A stretch of 64,000 nt of DNA from Synaphobranchus kaupii (taxonomy: Eukaryota > Chordata > Actinopteri > Anguilliformes > Synaphobranchidae), in NCBI GenBank assembly GCA_029718625.1, contig CM056376.1:111502873-111566872 (forward strand), written 5' to 3'. Under the pieces are notes generated by a model. The model saw nothing but the letters and a program-made list of their open reading frames with translations. It was not told where the DNA came from and ran no database searches. This document shows, piece by piece, positions 48,161 to 60,784 of the stretch (its first letter is position 1; each line of letters begins with the position of its first letter). The translations under genes and the position numbers were made by a program.

Positions 48161-48501
48161 AGTACTGTAGGAGGCAGGGAGAGACTGACAAAGTAGAGCT
48201 TGGAGTAACAAATGGGTTTCAGTACTGGTTTTTTAATATCGGGGTCCAAATTAGAAATTTAGTACCTTTCAACGACCCGTGAAAAACACATACAGGCTGG
48301 GACCCACCCCAACATTTTGTGTCCCGACTCATAGTAGAAACACTGGGTTTGAGGATATAGGTTTAGATGTGGCAGACTTAGCAGACCCGTGATAAACGCT
48401 CACATCCCAATTTAACACAAGATGCAATTTAAACAACACTTCCCACAATCCAGCAGAAATTAATTTACACGGGGGCTCAGGGAAAGTGGGTGTGGCCTTA
48501 C

Positions 48502-48698
48502 CAGAGTTTCCTGCAGGAGGATGTGGAGCTGCGCGTGGCCGTGCCTCACTGCGAGCTTCAGGGGCGTGTCCCCATGGCGGTTGGCAATGCGGAGGGCGTG
48601 CTCTGCCCCCGGGCACTGCAGGAGCACGCTGGCCACGCCCATCAGGCCATTCTGGGCCGCGAAGTGGAGCAGGGTGGGAACATCCTCAGGATGGACCT
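48502..48698 (-). CDS. bank1: bank1 ankyrin-repeat exon
   Basis: The acceptor is TCTTTGTTGTTAG and the donor GAAACTCTG|GTAAGG. The 197-nt exon takes one base to form Glu (LEGEVHPED) and ends in phase 0 (LLQETL). It encodes PTLLHFAAQNGLMGVASVLL, then a linker, then HGDTPLKLAVRHGHAQLHIL. These are two ankyrin-type repeats, and PTLLHFAA is the signature start shared by BANK1 and BCAP. The second repeat keeps the canonical G(D/H)TPL(K)LA core better than the mammalian version I remember. The repeats probably serve protein-protein contact in the B-cell receptor adaptor. AG occurs twice at the acceptor. The first AG gives the correct phase. Confidence 0.96.
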
Positions 48699-48827
48699 CT
48701 AACAACAAAGAGGTTTTTAGGTTTGCGCACTTTGTCATATATACACACAAACAAAATGTATTAATAAAGTAATATCTGTATGCTTAAGATGACTGATCAA
48801 TCTTATATTGACAGGGGTGGCATATGC

Positions 48828-48851
48828 GGGGGGGGGGGGGGGGGGGGGGGG
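48828..48851. repeat. Poly-G run (24 nt)
   Basis: Twenty-four consecutive G about 130 bp upstream of the ankyrin exon in transcript orientation. On the transcribed sense strand it is poly-C. Confidence 0.9.
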
Positions 48852-48990
48852 TTGTTATATTTGTAGGGCTCTTCAGCTTTATTGGAAAGCATAGTGTCGA
48901 GAGACAGAAAGAATGGGAGTGAGGGCGTCATCGTGGCTCGCAATGAGCATGTGGACAGTGTTCTGCAGGCTACGCCACAGAGACACTCCC

Positions 48991-49013
48991 GGGGGGGGGG
49001 GGGGGGGGGGGGG
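48991..49013. repeat. Poly-G run (23 nt)
   Basis: Twenty-three consecutive G, only 140 bp from the previous run. Confidence 0.9.
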
Positions 49014-49227
49014 TTAGAATGATTCCAAGGGTCCTGACTGATAGGGGCCCTCAAAAAATGTGCTGTAATTGTGCAAGGATGAGGTGGCCTGGGGGGGGTG
49101 GGCAGCCGGGGCGCTTTCATGGGGCCCAAAATCCATGGCGGCGTCACTGCATATTCATATTTTATTGGTATGCCAATACAGACGCTACTAATGCTTTAAT
49201 ATAATAATAAATTATGATTTACTACTC

Positions 49228-49290
49228 ATGATTACATTATATTACAGTGATTTAGCTGATGCTCATATCCAGAGCCATTTACAATGTAGG
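49228..49290 (-). mobile_element. SINE-type 3' tail fragment
   Basis: GATTACATTATATTACAGTG then TTAGCTGATGCTCATATCC and AGAGCCATTTACAA is a diverged reverse complement of the family tail. Confidence 0.75.
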
Positions 49291-50214
49291 AGACCATATA
49301 CTGTATGTATTCACCTGATTTATATGAGCAATAGCACCAGACCTGGAAAACAACATTCTCAGACCAGTACGTGTACTTGCAACACTACTAAAGCACCAAT
49401 GAAAAATTAACTATGCTAAGCAGGAACCAAAATACTAAATACAAATAATGCATACACTCTCAAAAAGGATGTGTAGATATCCAACACACGTTTTGTGTTA
49501 CAAACATGTTACTTTCAAGACATTCTGTGTCAACATTACTACTTTCATGGTACTTTCAACACATTTTGTGTAAAAATAAACAATTTACGTGTTAAAAGAG
49601 AGACTTTTTAACACAGACTGTGTTGAAAAGTAACACAAATGTGTTGTCCTTAAAACCTTAACTACACTTTACATTGCCATTGCTGTGTGGACTGAGTAAG
49701 TTGCTCTGTTTGTGTGGGCAAAGGGGTTAGACCACGTTCTGTAGATGAAAACCATAACAGGCATAGCACCATCTGTTTTTTGCACAATGTATTCTAAGAG
49801 GGGGGGGTTATGCGTTCTATTCAGGCCCTGCAGGTTCTATGGAGCAACACAAGCAGGAGATGCAGTTGAGCAAGTTCATCAGCGTGAAACAGGATCACTA
49901 TCTCAAGCATACGGCGAGTCAACAGTATGGTGAAAGCGTGTCATTATTTCCAACAAAACATGAGTGACTGTCCTAAAGCCAGAAGCCTAAAGGCAGAATC
50001 TGTTTTGTCTAGTTTTCTAAATACAAAAGCATTCCTTCTGCAAAGTACTGAATGATTATCCTTGTGCAAACTGCAGCTGATTGACCACAGGATCAAAAGA
50101 ATAAAATGGTGCATCTCTTCCCTAGCATTTCGCTTCAAATACAGTAAACTATCTGCCTTTGAATTACGCACCTTGTTATGCGTCTCTGCGGTGTTTTACA
50201 CTTTCAACATTGCA

Positions 50215-50440
50215 CCATGATTTTAAAGTCTCAGCTGAAAACTTTCTTGTTTAAGATGACTTTTTAAAATGTTGATTTTACAACTCTTCTTCTGTTTGTG
50301 TAATTGTTATGCATGTTTTGGTTTGTATATATTTACCATTATTTCTTTTACTGTCTTTTATTTCCACTGTGAGAACTTTGAGCAGCTTGTAGACTAAAAT
50401 ACCCAGATGGGATCCATCTTACAGTGCAATGTTACAAAGT
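50215..50440 (+). mobile_element. LINE 3' end fragment
   Basis: CTCAGCTGAAAACTTTCTTG then TTTAAGATGACTTTTTAA encodes the familiar fish LINE ending (a SQLKTFLF-like peptide). It is followed by an AT-rich 3' UTR and GAGAACTTTGAGCAGCTTGT. The upstream part is missing. Confidence 0.55.
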
Positions 50441-50645
50441 AAATTTTCAAGGAATTGTTAATTAATGACACTTCTAATGTGAAACAGGGATTACACCAAT
50501 GTTATAATCCACGTTTGTTTAAATTGATGTATGCGGAGTATCAAAAATGTTAATCCTTAATTAACAGTCTGTTGACAAAAGACCATGCAAAGCAGTCACA
50601 AATAGCCAGGATCATTTCAAAGACGTGGCTAGGTGCTATACTTAA

Positions 50646-52968
50646 AGTGATACTGCAGTCAAAAACCGACTTTTCCCGTTGAAAACCGATGTTTTGGGTT
50701 AGATTATAATCATACACAACTGTCTATGTCCGAAAATCTCATGTTTAGTCAAAATAGTTTTATATGAGTTTTTGTGTAGGCTTACCAATACGCTGGTTTC
50801 CGGGGATTCGTGACGTCACAAGATCCTTAACATAAAAATGGGTGGAGTTCAGGTGGTCCTAGGGGTAGTCTCGGCTGGGCACGTGGTATAAAATCAGGAT
50901 TTTTTTTCCTCTTTGAGACTGAGACCCTTGTACTGCTAACCAGTTAGTTCAAGTTCAAAATGCGAATTGCTTTGTATTACTGCTAACGTTAATATTACGA
51001 CTTATATTGAGCTTCTAAGGCTACGTTCACACTGCAGGCATTAGTGCTCAATTCCGATTTATTGCTCAGATCCGATTTTTGTTTTGTTTGGCTGTTCACA
51101 TTAATTTTTTTATGTGGCCCATATCTGATTCCAGTGTGAACCAATTGCTCTCCTCAAATGACCCGTGCAAATTAACAAAAACAAAAGACATAGCGCCTGT
51201 TACACAGCCTGCAGAAATAAACAACAACAAAAAGGAAGTCACAGCTTCTGCGTTAATTTTAAAGTTGATGTGCAGTGGAGCTAATGATAAGGGTGAGGAG
51301 ACGGGAAAAAAGCCAAGGTTTTTACTAGCTTTTTGTGCTGCCATGGCTGCTACTTCTGTGCAGTGACTCGTGAATGCGAGATCGGAGCCAGGAATGGGGG
51401 GCCCGTGACATGTGCGGTTTCAGTCAAACTCAAGCAAGGCATGAAATTAACCTCGCTCACTCGCCTGGGCGAGTGATTGAGGACGGGCGAGTTAAGAAAA
51501 TGGAGCGCTCGGCCGTTTGGCTAGTGAGACCAGTCGATATAACATTTATAAAACGGATAGTTCCGGGATGAAGCTTGGTCAATACAGCATTCCAGCCGTG
51601 TTAAAATACACAATATAAAAAAGCTATCACATAACACATCTGTTCAACTTCATGTGTAACGTATAGCCTAACATCAGCGCACCCTTAGATTAAACTATTG
51701 ACACACTATTGGACCGACAACCATAACGTTCGGTAAGCAGCTACATGAGAAAACCGTGAATAATGAATAGGCTACCGTGCAACAAACCAAGACAATAATA
51801 TGGACAGTTCTAACATTATTTTAAATCACAAAACGGTAACGCAGCTGTCCGCGAATGATATAAAAACGTTTCCTACTTCCGACTTATTATCATGGTGTAT
51901 CGTTTGTGCCCAAAAAAAATCCACTGCTTTGCACATTTACCACTTATCTAAAATGACAACACATGATAATATAATGTGAATCTGTTGATATCCTACCCTG
52001 TACAATAGTGAGTTAACTAGCCCGTGCGTACATGTTCTAATGCCCTGCTAGCTGCATCAAAAATGACGTAAATGACGACATTAATTCCGATCTGACAGAC
52101 TGCGGTCGCTTTGACACAATCGGTTATGTATCGGCATCTAATCCCACATTCAAAAGTGCCCAAATGAGAATTTGAAATGTCAGATTCAATGTGATTTTTG
52201 CTGTTCACACTTCCATAAAAAAAATCTGATCTGTGTCACATTTGAGGAAAAAATCGGATCTGTGCCACTTTTTACCTGCAGTGTGAACGTAGCCATAGAG
52301 TTATTCATCTACAATGTCTTACTGTGGTATCTTTAGCTAACTTGCCTGCATTATGCCAAGGAGTCAGAGATATATCGTACCTCGGTGTAACGCCACTGGC
52401 TCTGTTAGCTTTCGTAATCTGCCGAGACGCGGAATGTATCGATAAATTAGGTAATGCAAAGCAGTCTATTGTGAGTTTAGCCCCGTTTGGTCCAGAGAAC
52501 TGGTAACTTAGATAGATAGCTAGTTATCGCTATCATTTATGAATAATGTTAGCTAATAAATGATAACAATTCTCCCTGGACCAAGTGGAGCTGGGTGCTA
52601 CAACCAGCTATGTTCAATATACTAACGTTACTGTGTGACTGGGTTTTGCTGTGTATTTGAATGTATTTAATAGTAACGTTACTTTGGGCAGACAAACAAG
52701 CTAACTTAGCTAGGTAACGTTAGCTCTACCATTCGGTTACATCCCCGGTCCTCTCCTCGATCGCGAAGACGTAGTTGTGAGGAGAGAGCAGGAAGGGGGC
52801 TGAGTTCAGTGGGGGCCTGAGTCAGTTCACCAAGACACACCCTTTCACTCCTTGACCGTATGAATATTCATAATATGACTACGTGGCACCGTCGTCATAT
52901 GACCTCACGAGTTCCAGTTCAAATTGAAGCGGTAAAAAAGGCCTTAGAAAAGCCTCTGCAGTATCTCT
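50646..52968. mobile_element. TTAA-flanked DNA transposon, 2.3 kb
   Basis: The left end AGTGATACTGCAG and the right end CTGCAGTATCTCT are complementary with one difference. Each is bordered by TTAA (50642-50645 and 52969-52972), the target duplication of Kolobok and piggyBac elements. No transposase frame was recognised, so it is non-autonomous. It carries a second element inside it (51019-52294). Confidence 0.85.
51019..52294. mobile_element. Nested DNA transposon with perfect 19-bp TIRs
   Basis: GGCTACGTTCACACTGCAG at the left is the exact complement of the right end. Subterminal CAGATCCGATTTTT occurs in inverted copies at both sides. It lies entirely inside the TTAA element. The short open frames inside (around 51079-51366 and 51374-51571) do not resemble a known transposase. 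No clear target duplication was seen, so the superfamily (hAT or PIF/Harbinger) is open. Confidence 0.82.
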
Positions 52969-53264
52969 TTAATATAATGTTTTAGGTTTGAAGATCCGTT
53001 CTGTATTACCAATTATTACCAGTTGGTACCATTCAGATTTTTTTGATTCTTCAACCAGTCAATCAATCTAGCCAAACCTAATTTCTTGCAATTTGCCTGT
53101 TTGAAAAACATTAATAAATAATAGTTAAATAAATCCTAAGAAATGCCTATACATATCAACTGAAATGATATGAAGGCAAGTGAATACGGTACTCCAACAT
53201 CATTCTGACAGTTCTGTCATAGGCAATAAATAACATGTACTTTGTAGACATAGAAGAAACAGAG

Positions 53265-53520
53265 GGTTTGGCTTTTTCAGAGCAGGCTCTCAAAAAACTA
53301 TGGACCGTCCTGCCTACACATATTACGATTGCATCAATCTCAAGTCACTTTTAAATACATGTCTTTTAAAACAGTATTTTAGTATTTCATTTTATTTTCT
53401 TATTTGTATTGACATAGTTTATTTAATTAATTTATTTATTTTATTACGTGTTGTTTTATTGTGTTAGAGAACTTTGAACCAGTAGCCTGGATAGCTGTCT
53501 TTACAAAATGAGTAAAGTTT
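53265..53520 (+). mobile_element. LINE ORF2 C-terminus and 3' UTR fragment
   Basis: The plus-strand translation EQALKKLWTVLPTHITIASI matches the LWNSLPxxIRxAxSISSFK motif ending many fish LINE proteins, then breaks at a stop. An AT-rich 3' tail with GAGAACTTTGAACCAGTAGC follows. Confidence 0.7.
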
Positions 53521-54129
53521 ATAATTACTTTTGAAGACAGTCATGTCAACCTGACTGATTCAGAATTTTAAGGGTCGGGAGGTCATTTCCACCACAGGCT
53601 CAACACCTGCGTGTCGTTATCTAGAGCAGAACTCCTCCCATCCCTCAGCTTGGCTCCACACCGCACACATCCGTCAGGTGACCGATTCACCTGCAGTGCC
53701 ATTCGAAAAGATATCTCCCATTAAATGAGTCTCATCATTTCAGCCAGTGACAGTCTATCGCTCCTACCTGAGCCATGGGGCAGGCCGGGTGATAAAGTTT
53801 AACCCAGTACTTAAACGTCGAAATGTCATTAAATACCAGCTTCATTAATTAGGCAGCCCTTTGAGGCTGATAACAGTTGCTTAAATGACAGGCTGTGTGA
53901 TTAGATCTAGTCGCGCCGCTTGTCGTCAGAAGTGTTTTAAACGGTCTGCTTATAAAAGGGTCGCGGTGGCGGTTGGGAATACCGCGTGTTCTCCGGCGTT
54001 CCCACTGGGATGTTTGTTGTCACAACGTAAATGTAGACCCATAACAGATAACAGAGGGCAGATTTTCTCTCCCCGCACTATGTTGGGTTTGGAGATTTCA
54101 AACACCTGAAGTTTACAAGCTGCTCGTAA

Positions 54130-54147
54130 CCCCCCCCCCCCCCCCCC
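54130..54147. repeat. Poly-C run (18 nt)
   Basis: A homopolymer of 18 C. Confidence 0.9.
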
Positions 54148-54701
54148 TCCTTCAGTACAAATTCACCACAAAAAATAACTAACTGGCAGGAAGGGTACCT
54201 TAACTTCCTCGGTTACAGTTGGTGTCACTGGGAAGTCATGGATATTACTCCAGGGCATTGTTACAGGCTCCAGAGCACGTGTAGCTGTAAATTTTCAAGT
54301 CTTCTACTAAATAAATTATTTCTTGGCTGTTCCCAGAACTCTTTGTAATATATGGACCTTTTCTGGCTGTTTCTGTTCAGTATGAACATTTAAACTTGCA
54401 GAAAAATAAATATTGTAACATACCATCACAAACTGGGACTTTAGGCCTAGGAAAACTGTGTTTTAACATGCAGCTAATGAATCAGTCTGTGGTGAAATGG
54501 GTGATGGTTATTCTATTAGTCATGAAAAATCTCACAGAAGCTATTTGTCATAACTATTTTAAGAATTCCCTGAATGTAAGTATGTTTCCTGATAAAGTTA
54601 ACATGAATAAACATCAACAGTTAAAATTCTTCCCTAACTGGAATAACAAAATGGAAAAACCTTCTAATACTGTCCTTGCAACTTTCCTTGTGAATCTACA
54701 G

Positions 54702-54895
54702 CAGGGGTGTCAAACTAAATTCCCTGGGGGCCACAGTGTCTGTAGGTTTTTGTGGTTTTCTTTTGATCAGTTGCCTGGAGAACAAGGTATGTGGATTCTT
54801 TAGCCAATCAATGACTTCAATGAACCACCGGTGCGAGAACACGCCGAAAACCAGAAGCCACTACGGCCCTCCAGGACTGGAGTTTGACACCTGTG
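54702..54895. mobile_element. hAT-like MITE (CAGGGGTGTCAAACT type)
   Basis: The ends CAGGGGTGTCAAACT and AGTTTGACACCTGTG are complementary. The interior GTAGGTTTTTGTGGTTTTC and AGCCAATCAATGACTTC match the copies at 8.9 and 31.7 kb. The flanks ATCTACAG and GTCGACAG could be an old 8-bp target duplication. Confidence 0.8.
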
Positions 54896-55958
54896 GTCGA
54901 CAGTATGTTTTAAAGACATTGAAGAAACCATATAAATGTACCTGTTGGGAATTTATACCCTAGCTTTCCAGGAATAAATGGTTAGCTGCATTGGTGTCAG
55001 GTTAATCCGTTTGGTCAGTATATATTTTATCACACCAGTCATAGATATAGTTAATATAAGAAGCTGAACATGTATTAGCTCCTATGAGGGAAACACTCCA
55101 GTTATTGAGTACATCATTCACCGGGAACCAAAGGTCAAATTAAAACTGACATGACTCCACAGCTCACTAAATATTTATGTGCTTAGTGAGAAAGAATTAG
55201 GGAGCAAGAGAGAGAGAGAAAAAGACAGAGTTTGTGTGTGAGAGAAAGGGAAAGTGAGAGAGAAAACAAGTGAGGAAGAGAATGAGTAGAGACTGAGAAA
55301 GACAGAATAAAGGAGCGAGAGAGTGTGTGAGAAAAAGAGAGAGAGAAAGAGAGAGAAAAAGAAAGTGAGAGGGAGAGACAGAGAGAAGTGGGGAAGAGAA
55401 TGAGTATACAGAGAGAGAGAAATAGTTCATTCTTTGTCCTTAATTTTGAGAGGTTGTTTTACGTTCTCTTTCTCTCTTGAATAATTAATTGCACATAACT
55501 TGCTGCTATGACATTTTTTTTCAACACCAAGTAATAAGCAATGCATTACAGTGACAATTTACTCAGCAGCCCGTTTAAAGAGCTGTACCAAGTCTAAGGA
55601 TGACGTTTCTGCACAAGACCATGGTCCCTAGTGTATGAACTGCGTAAGGTCACAGCTATACAATTCAGCACTTAATAATTACTCTTATCTGAAATCCAAA
55701 TAATACTCTGGAAGCAAACAGACTATATTTTCAACATTATTGGTATTATAAGTACGTGGACTAACTAAAAAAGAAACAGTTATTATGATGGTTGAAGTTT
55801 GCCATATTTGTTTTCAATTGTATGCATTATTTGCACACGGGGGTCATGACATTCTTGCTCGACCACAACTGGTTGCAGAAAATTGGTGGGGGGCCCTGTG
55901 GGAGGAGTCACGGGGACCCAATGGCAAGCCAGTGTTTTGTGGGTGGGCGGAGACTCAC

Positions 55959-56064
55959 CGCCCTCCAGGCCGACATCCCACTGCAGGCCCTGAAACCCTC
56001 CTGCTGGCATCTTCTCCATCAGGGCCGAGGTCAACACCTGGTCCAGCACCTTGGGCGTGGAGAT
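55959..56064 (-). CDS. bank1: bank1 exon, end of DBB domain
   Basis: The acceptor is GAGGCCTTTCAG and the donor GAGGGCG|GTGAGT. The 106-nt exon starts in phase 0 after FMLQ of the 60.8-kb exon. It encodes ISTPKVLDQVLTSALMEKMP, then AGGFQGLQWDVGLEG. Mammalian BANK1 has ELDGVLTSIFKHEIP then FQSLQ at this place, and BCAP has LDKLLTESL and IP. The exon links the DBB domain to the ankyrin repeats. The one leftover base joins exactly to the ankyrin exon. Confidence 0.94.
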
Positions 56065-56699
56065 CTGAAAGGCCTCGAATCACAGGAACATGACCAAACG
56101 TGAGGCTTTACCAGTACAGGTATTAACCCTGCCAACCTCCCCCACATTACTTCTTTCCCCATTGTCACTGAAAATATGGTACTGTCATTTTCTGTAAATA
56201 ACTAGTGCCTTAACATATAGGCTAGGAATCTGAAATGGTGCAAGACTATAACAAGAAAAATGATCAATTACCCCCAAGACCCTGACCAGGAACAAGTGAA
56301 TGAATCATTAAAAAAAACATACATATATCAATATATTTATATATAAAACATACAGACACATGATTATATGTTTTAGACACTGTAGTGAATTCTCATTAAT
56401 GCATAAAGAATACAGTCTTGATTAACATAGCTGCACTTGCACTGATCACGCTAGCCCTTGAAGCAATCTCCAGGTCATTCACTCGGATAATTGCTTCTTT
56501 CCAAATTAGAAAACGCGTCTCCTCTAAGTGAATTTGACTTTAATGAGTTCCCATTAACAAAGATTCTTCCCCCATCCAAGGGGCACGGGGACTAAAGGAG
56601 TCCCTGTTCATCTTCTGCCACAGACTGACGACATACCAATTTAAACTTGGCTTACATAATGCTAAACCCGAAACATTTCACATGGGTTTACTACACTAA

Positions 56700-56813
56700 G
56701 GGCCTGATTTACTAAGACTTTTATTGGGTGCCAAACCAGTTAGCACACAAAAACCAATAACATGACCAATGATTGGTCTTGGCACACGCTAAAGGTCTTA
56801 GCAAATCAGGCCC
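56700..56813. mobile_element. 114-bp MITE with TAA target duplication
   Basis: GGGCCTGATTTACTAAGAC at the left pairs with GTCTTAGCAAATCAGGCCC at the right with one difference. Both flanks are TAA (56697-56699 and 56814-56816), the 3-bp TWA duplication typical of PIF/Harbinger elements. Confidence 0.85.
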
Positions 56814-57394
56814 TAATACTAAGAACTATATCCCCTAACCCATTTACTTTTGTATCTACTACTGTATGGAACATTATGTTGTAAGATTATGCATTGACTA
56901 CAGTAGTATTAGTCGTGATCCTGATAACTTAGCATCATACACTGTTTGCCTAAACCTGTATGTATACACTTATGTACATCATACTGGATAAGAGCATTGG
57001 ACCCCCCCCCCAGATTTGACAGCGAAAGTACAGAAAATATTTCAGACTTGATCCATTGTTTGCACCCTACACACGATAAACTCTCCTACTGCTGCACATC
57101 TTAAGCTGTCTGTTGTCAACATTATACACTCAATTCATGTTAATGGCGCTAATGATAATTTTGTGGAAGGGCTTGTTTCAACAAAGCTCTGATTTCAAAG
57201 CCGTGTTCAAATATTTCACTCAAATATTGGAACATTTGCTCAAAATGACTGGCTATGAAACCATTTGTTAGTTATGTTAGTAACACTCACTATCATATTC
57301 TATTGACATGTGCATGGCGCATAGGCTAATTATGACAAGTGTCAACATACTTTCCTAATTATGCAGCTATTTTTAATATGAAAATCCATAACAC

Positions 57395-58692
57395 ACACAG
57401 GGCTGTAGCTTAACGATCTTAGCGAATGGTCTAAACGCATTGGGCAAATGCATTTAAGGCGCAAGGTTCAAATTGGCTGAAGTTAGTCTCTTCATTAATT
57501 ATAAATGTGTCTTGGGCGTAACATGCAATAAACCAATAATCTCCATTTCCCTTTAAAAGCCACCTGCACTTGCACTTTTGTGGATTGCTAATATAATGGC
57601 GAATTTAGTAAGACTGCGAAAAGAGAGATTTACATCGTGCAAAACAGACCCGCTCAAGTGCGAGGTTAAAGTGTGTGAGCAGAGAATATATCGATATTAT
57701 GATCCATATCATTCGGACTAACCATTATGACATGTTTTTGATATACACAATAATAATCTTTCACATTACGGTTCAACACCGGGAAATTCACGACCCAACT
57801 ATTTCCCATTTCACGAGAAATATAATAACGGGAAAACAGGAAAACATTTTTTTCATTAGCTTACACCAGTGCTGCTATTTTATAAAATACTTGTGGTTTA
57901 ATTTTGTTATAATACCAGCAACAGTTGAGCATAAACTACAAGCTTCCTTCTCAGCTTATTATAATGACTTAGAAAACGCCAGACCACTTGTTTTTAGTCT
58001 GCTTATACAATGAAGCACTTTCAAACATCAATTCCACGATGCTGTTCTCACAGCAGAAAGATCACAGAAAATGAATTTTGGCTAATAAAGTTCAAGTTTC
58101 ATCCGAAGTTCTTTTGCCTTAAAGATGACACCAAATACACTAAAGCTGTCAGGTTGGGAACCCATATTTTTCCTTGTTTTACATTGTCCTTCTTCTTGAA
58201 ATATGACCCAACACATATTTACTGGTAGCTTATACCTTAGAACAAGCCCACTTTCCAGAGATTCCATGAATAATGTGCATCTATTCTGGGAGAGAAAATG
58301 TTTTATTTCTGGGGAAAATATTATTCCCTATATTTCACATTGTAATCTTGATTTTTTTTATGCATGCTTGAGCGTGCTCCGGTGTGTAACAGGAGGGTGT
58401 ACACGCGTTGTGCACACGTCTATGTACACGCACTATTGCACCGTTAAAATAACATTGAAACAACTGCAACATGACTTAAGACCAGGTTTTTGGTGGTTTT
58501 AGCGCAAACGCTTTTTACTGCCTCAAGATAGAAATACGCCAGAAATTATTCTGGCCACACCACATCTTAAGACCAACCCGCCCAGTTCACTTGCAATGGG
58601 TGCAAGATCACCTGCTATTTAAACAAAGTGAGCACTGGGTGCTAAAATGATAAATGCGTCGGTCTGAAACCGGGTGTAAGATAGGGCCCTCT
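57395..58692. mobile_element. Probable diverged DNA transposon
   Basis: The right end has AACCGGGTGTAAGATAGGGCCC, a widespread fish transposon terminus. An internal TGGGCGTAACATGCAATAAA then CCAATAAT motif near 57515-57540 belongs to the same dispersed family. The left end (AGGGCTGTAGCTTAACG at 57398) is uncertain. No transposase was recognised in the AT-rich interior. Confidence 0.45.
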
Positions 58693-60012
58693 GTGTTTCT
58701 AAAAGGGTTGAAAAATTATCATATATGTCACAACTTATTACAATAATCAATCAAAGATCTATTGGAGACGGAAATGGAGTTTCAGTGATTTAGGAGAAAA
58801 AAAAATCAATAGTATCTATTAGTATGGAAACTAAAGTAATTAAACACACAGTGAGCACATGGGAAGATTTTGGCACGGCACGTTCTGTCTGGATTTGCTT
58901 ATCTGGGAGAGAAGAAGAAAAATGTTGCGCCATTGAAAAAAGACCTTGCAACTTCAGCAAATAAAGAAAAAAAAATCTAATCAGGTTATGGGTTATAAAG
59001 TCTCAGCTCTACAATCACTTTTATCCTGCATCTCTACTCCGCTTCCAAATAAACTCAATAAAATAATAAAAACCTGTTTACTCCAATGCCTTCTCGTAAC
59101 CACTGCAAAGAGTGCATTGACTTCATTAATAACTGCATGTATTAGATTGAAATGCTCTCGTCCTTTTGCCACTGATGGATATTTTCAGTTTTCTCCCTGA
59201 GAAATGGGTGGGAAACAGTGTGCTCGGTGACACCCAGCCCGAAAGCTTTTTGAAATGCAAATGCCGCAGCGCCAACAATGAACAGTGTTTGATGTCGACG
59301 GCCAAGCTGTTTTGTATGCAGTGATGTTGGCACTCAAACGCTGGGGTAAAATGTCAGGTTCTTCAACGCAGCCCTTGATGTAGGTAGCATAAGGGCAAAA
59401 CAGAGTTGACATAACGAGGGTACAGATCACTCATTTAACAGGATTACACGTATGCCTGTTTCTATACAGCATGCCTGTTGTACTGATTAAAGACATTCAG
59501 CAGCTGATGGGCTGATTGAAGACGGCCTGTACAGCTTTAATGGTTACATACAGTGCTGAGATTTCAGGGACTTGGGCGTCGCTTGTTATGCGAGGTCTTC
59601 AAAGGCCATATTGATCTCTTTAGGAAAAAAAAAAACTAAAAAATTTGTTTTTTAAAAATTTGTTTTGGAATTTTGGAATGCCCAGCTGCATTTGTGGGAT
59701 GGTCTCATTGAGTCCACCCTCGAGCACGCACTCTCCTATGAAAGCTGCTCCACAGTCCTTTGCTTGGCTCCTGTATCTTCTCTCAGCGCAGTCGTTGCAT
59801 CTCGAGGGCATGCATTCGTGCGCAGCCGGCGCAGGCCAGCGTGTACCCGATTGTTCAGAAGGGTCGAGCTCGGGAGTCGACTGACAAGATCAGGACGCTG
59901 ACCACCGCGCACTGGGTGATGTTCCAGCCAATCCCGTGCCAGATGCAGTCAGCATTGGTTCTCTCAGAGAACTGGAACTGTGCCCCATAATTCCACTCTC
60001 ACACTCTCTCTG

Positions 60013-60316
60013 GGTGCGTCCCAATATTCTCCACTCCTCACCTTCTTTCCTCCACTGGTCTCCTCCACTCGTCTCCTACAAGGAAGTATGCAAAAAAGCC
60101 TGTACGTTTCAAGTACAAGTAGTTGCATGTACAGTATGCAATGTACCTGACATTGCAGTTTGCGTCGAGACATTAATTAATATATAACCATTAATATGAA
60201 ATTAATAAGTAATCAGCAACATTAGATTAAGACACAAAGATCGGTTTCCGGGGCATGGAGGAGAGGAGGTGGTAGTGGAGGAAAGGAGGATGCATTTTTT
60301 GAGTATTGGGACGCAC
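60013..60316. mobile_element. MITE with GTGCGTCCCAATA ends
   Basis: GGTGCGTCCCAATATTC at the left pairs with GAGTATTGGGACGCAC at the right. The inner CTCCACTCCTC stretch pairs with GAGGAGAGGAGG. There is no coding content. It lies about 470 bp from the 60.8-kb bank1 exon. Confidence 0.75.
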
Positions 60317-60784
60317 GTACTCTCTCTCGCTCTTCCTCAACCCCATGCTATGGAAGCCCTCCGGGGACACAGACAGCTAACAACATCTCCTGCAGTACTA
60401 ATGCCATTCAGTGTAATGGCTAAAGTGCTTAAACATCACGTCTCACGTTATGATTGTTTTGAATATTGTAAATGTAATGCTGACAGTATAAAGCATAAAA
60501 CAGTGAGGGGCGGTCAAGGGCGTCGGCAGGGATTCTGGACCCCATGAACAGGTCTCACATTGGGCCCCACCACCCCATTCCTGCACAATTACTGTAACCA
60601 CACCTCCAGAACCCAATAATCCACTCATCCAGCACATTAAATAACTACCTTTGCAGGCTTGCCGCTCTTTTGAAAAAAAAAAAAAAAAGTTTAATTAATC
60701 CCATGTTCGAACATTTAGGAATGGTCCTAACTTCCACCCCGATACGGCGCTGCTGGAGGCGGTTACCTCACCCCACTCTCTCAC

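Noticed and set aside
51079..51571. Two open frames in the nested transposon as a candidate transposase or captured gene
   Set aside because: They are short (95 and 65 codons) with no catalytic or zinc-binding pattern, inside an element that looks non-autonomous.
59142..59890. Minus-strand peptide-like stretches (for example AYKTAWPSTSNTVHCWRCG and KDCGAAFIGECVLEGGLNET)
   Set aside because: The frames break repeatedly, no splice sites match, and I recognise no family. They may be an old transposon or pseudogene, but the support is too thin for a feature.
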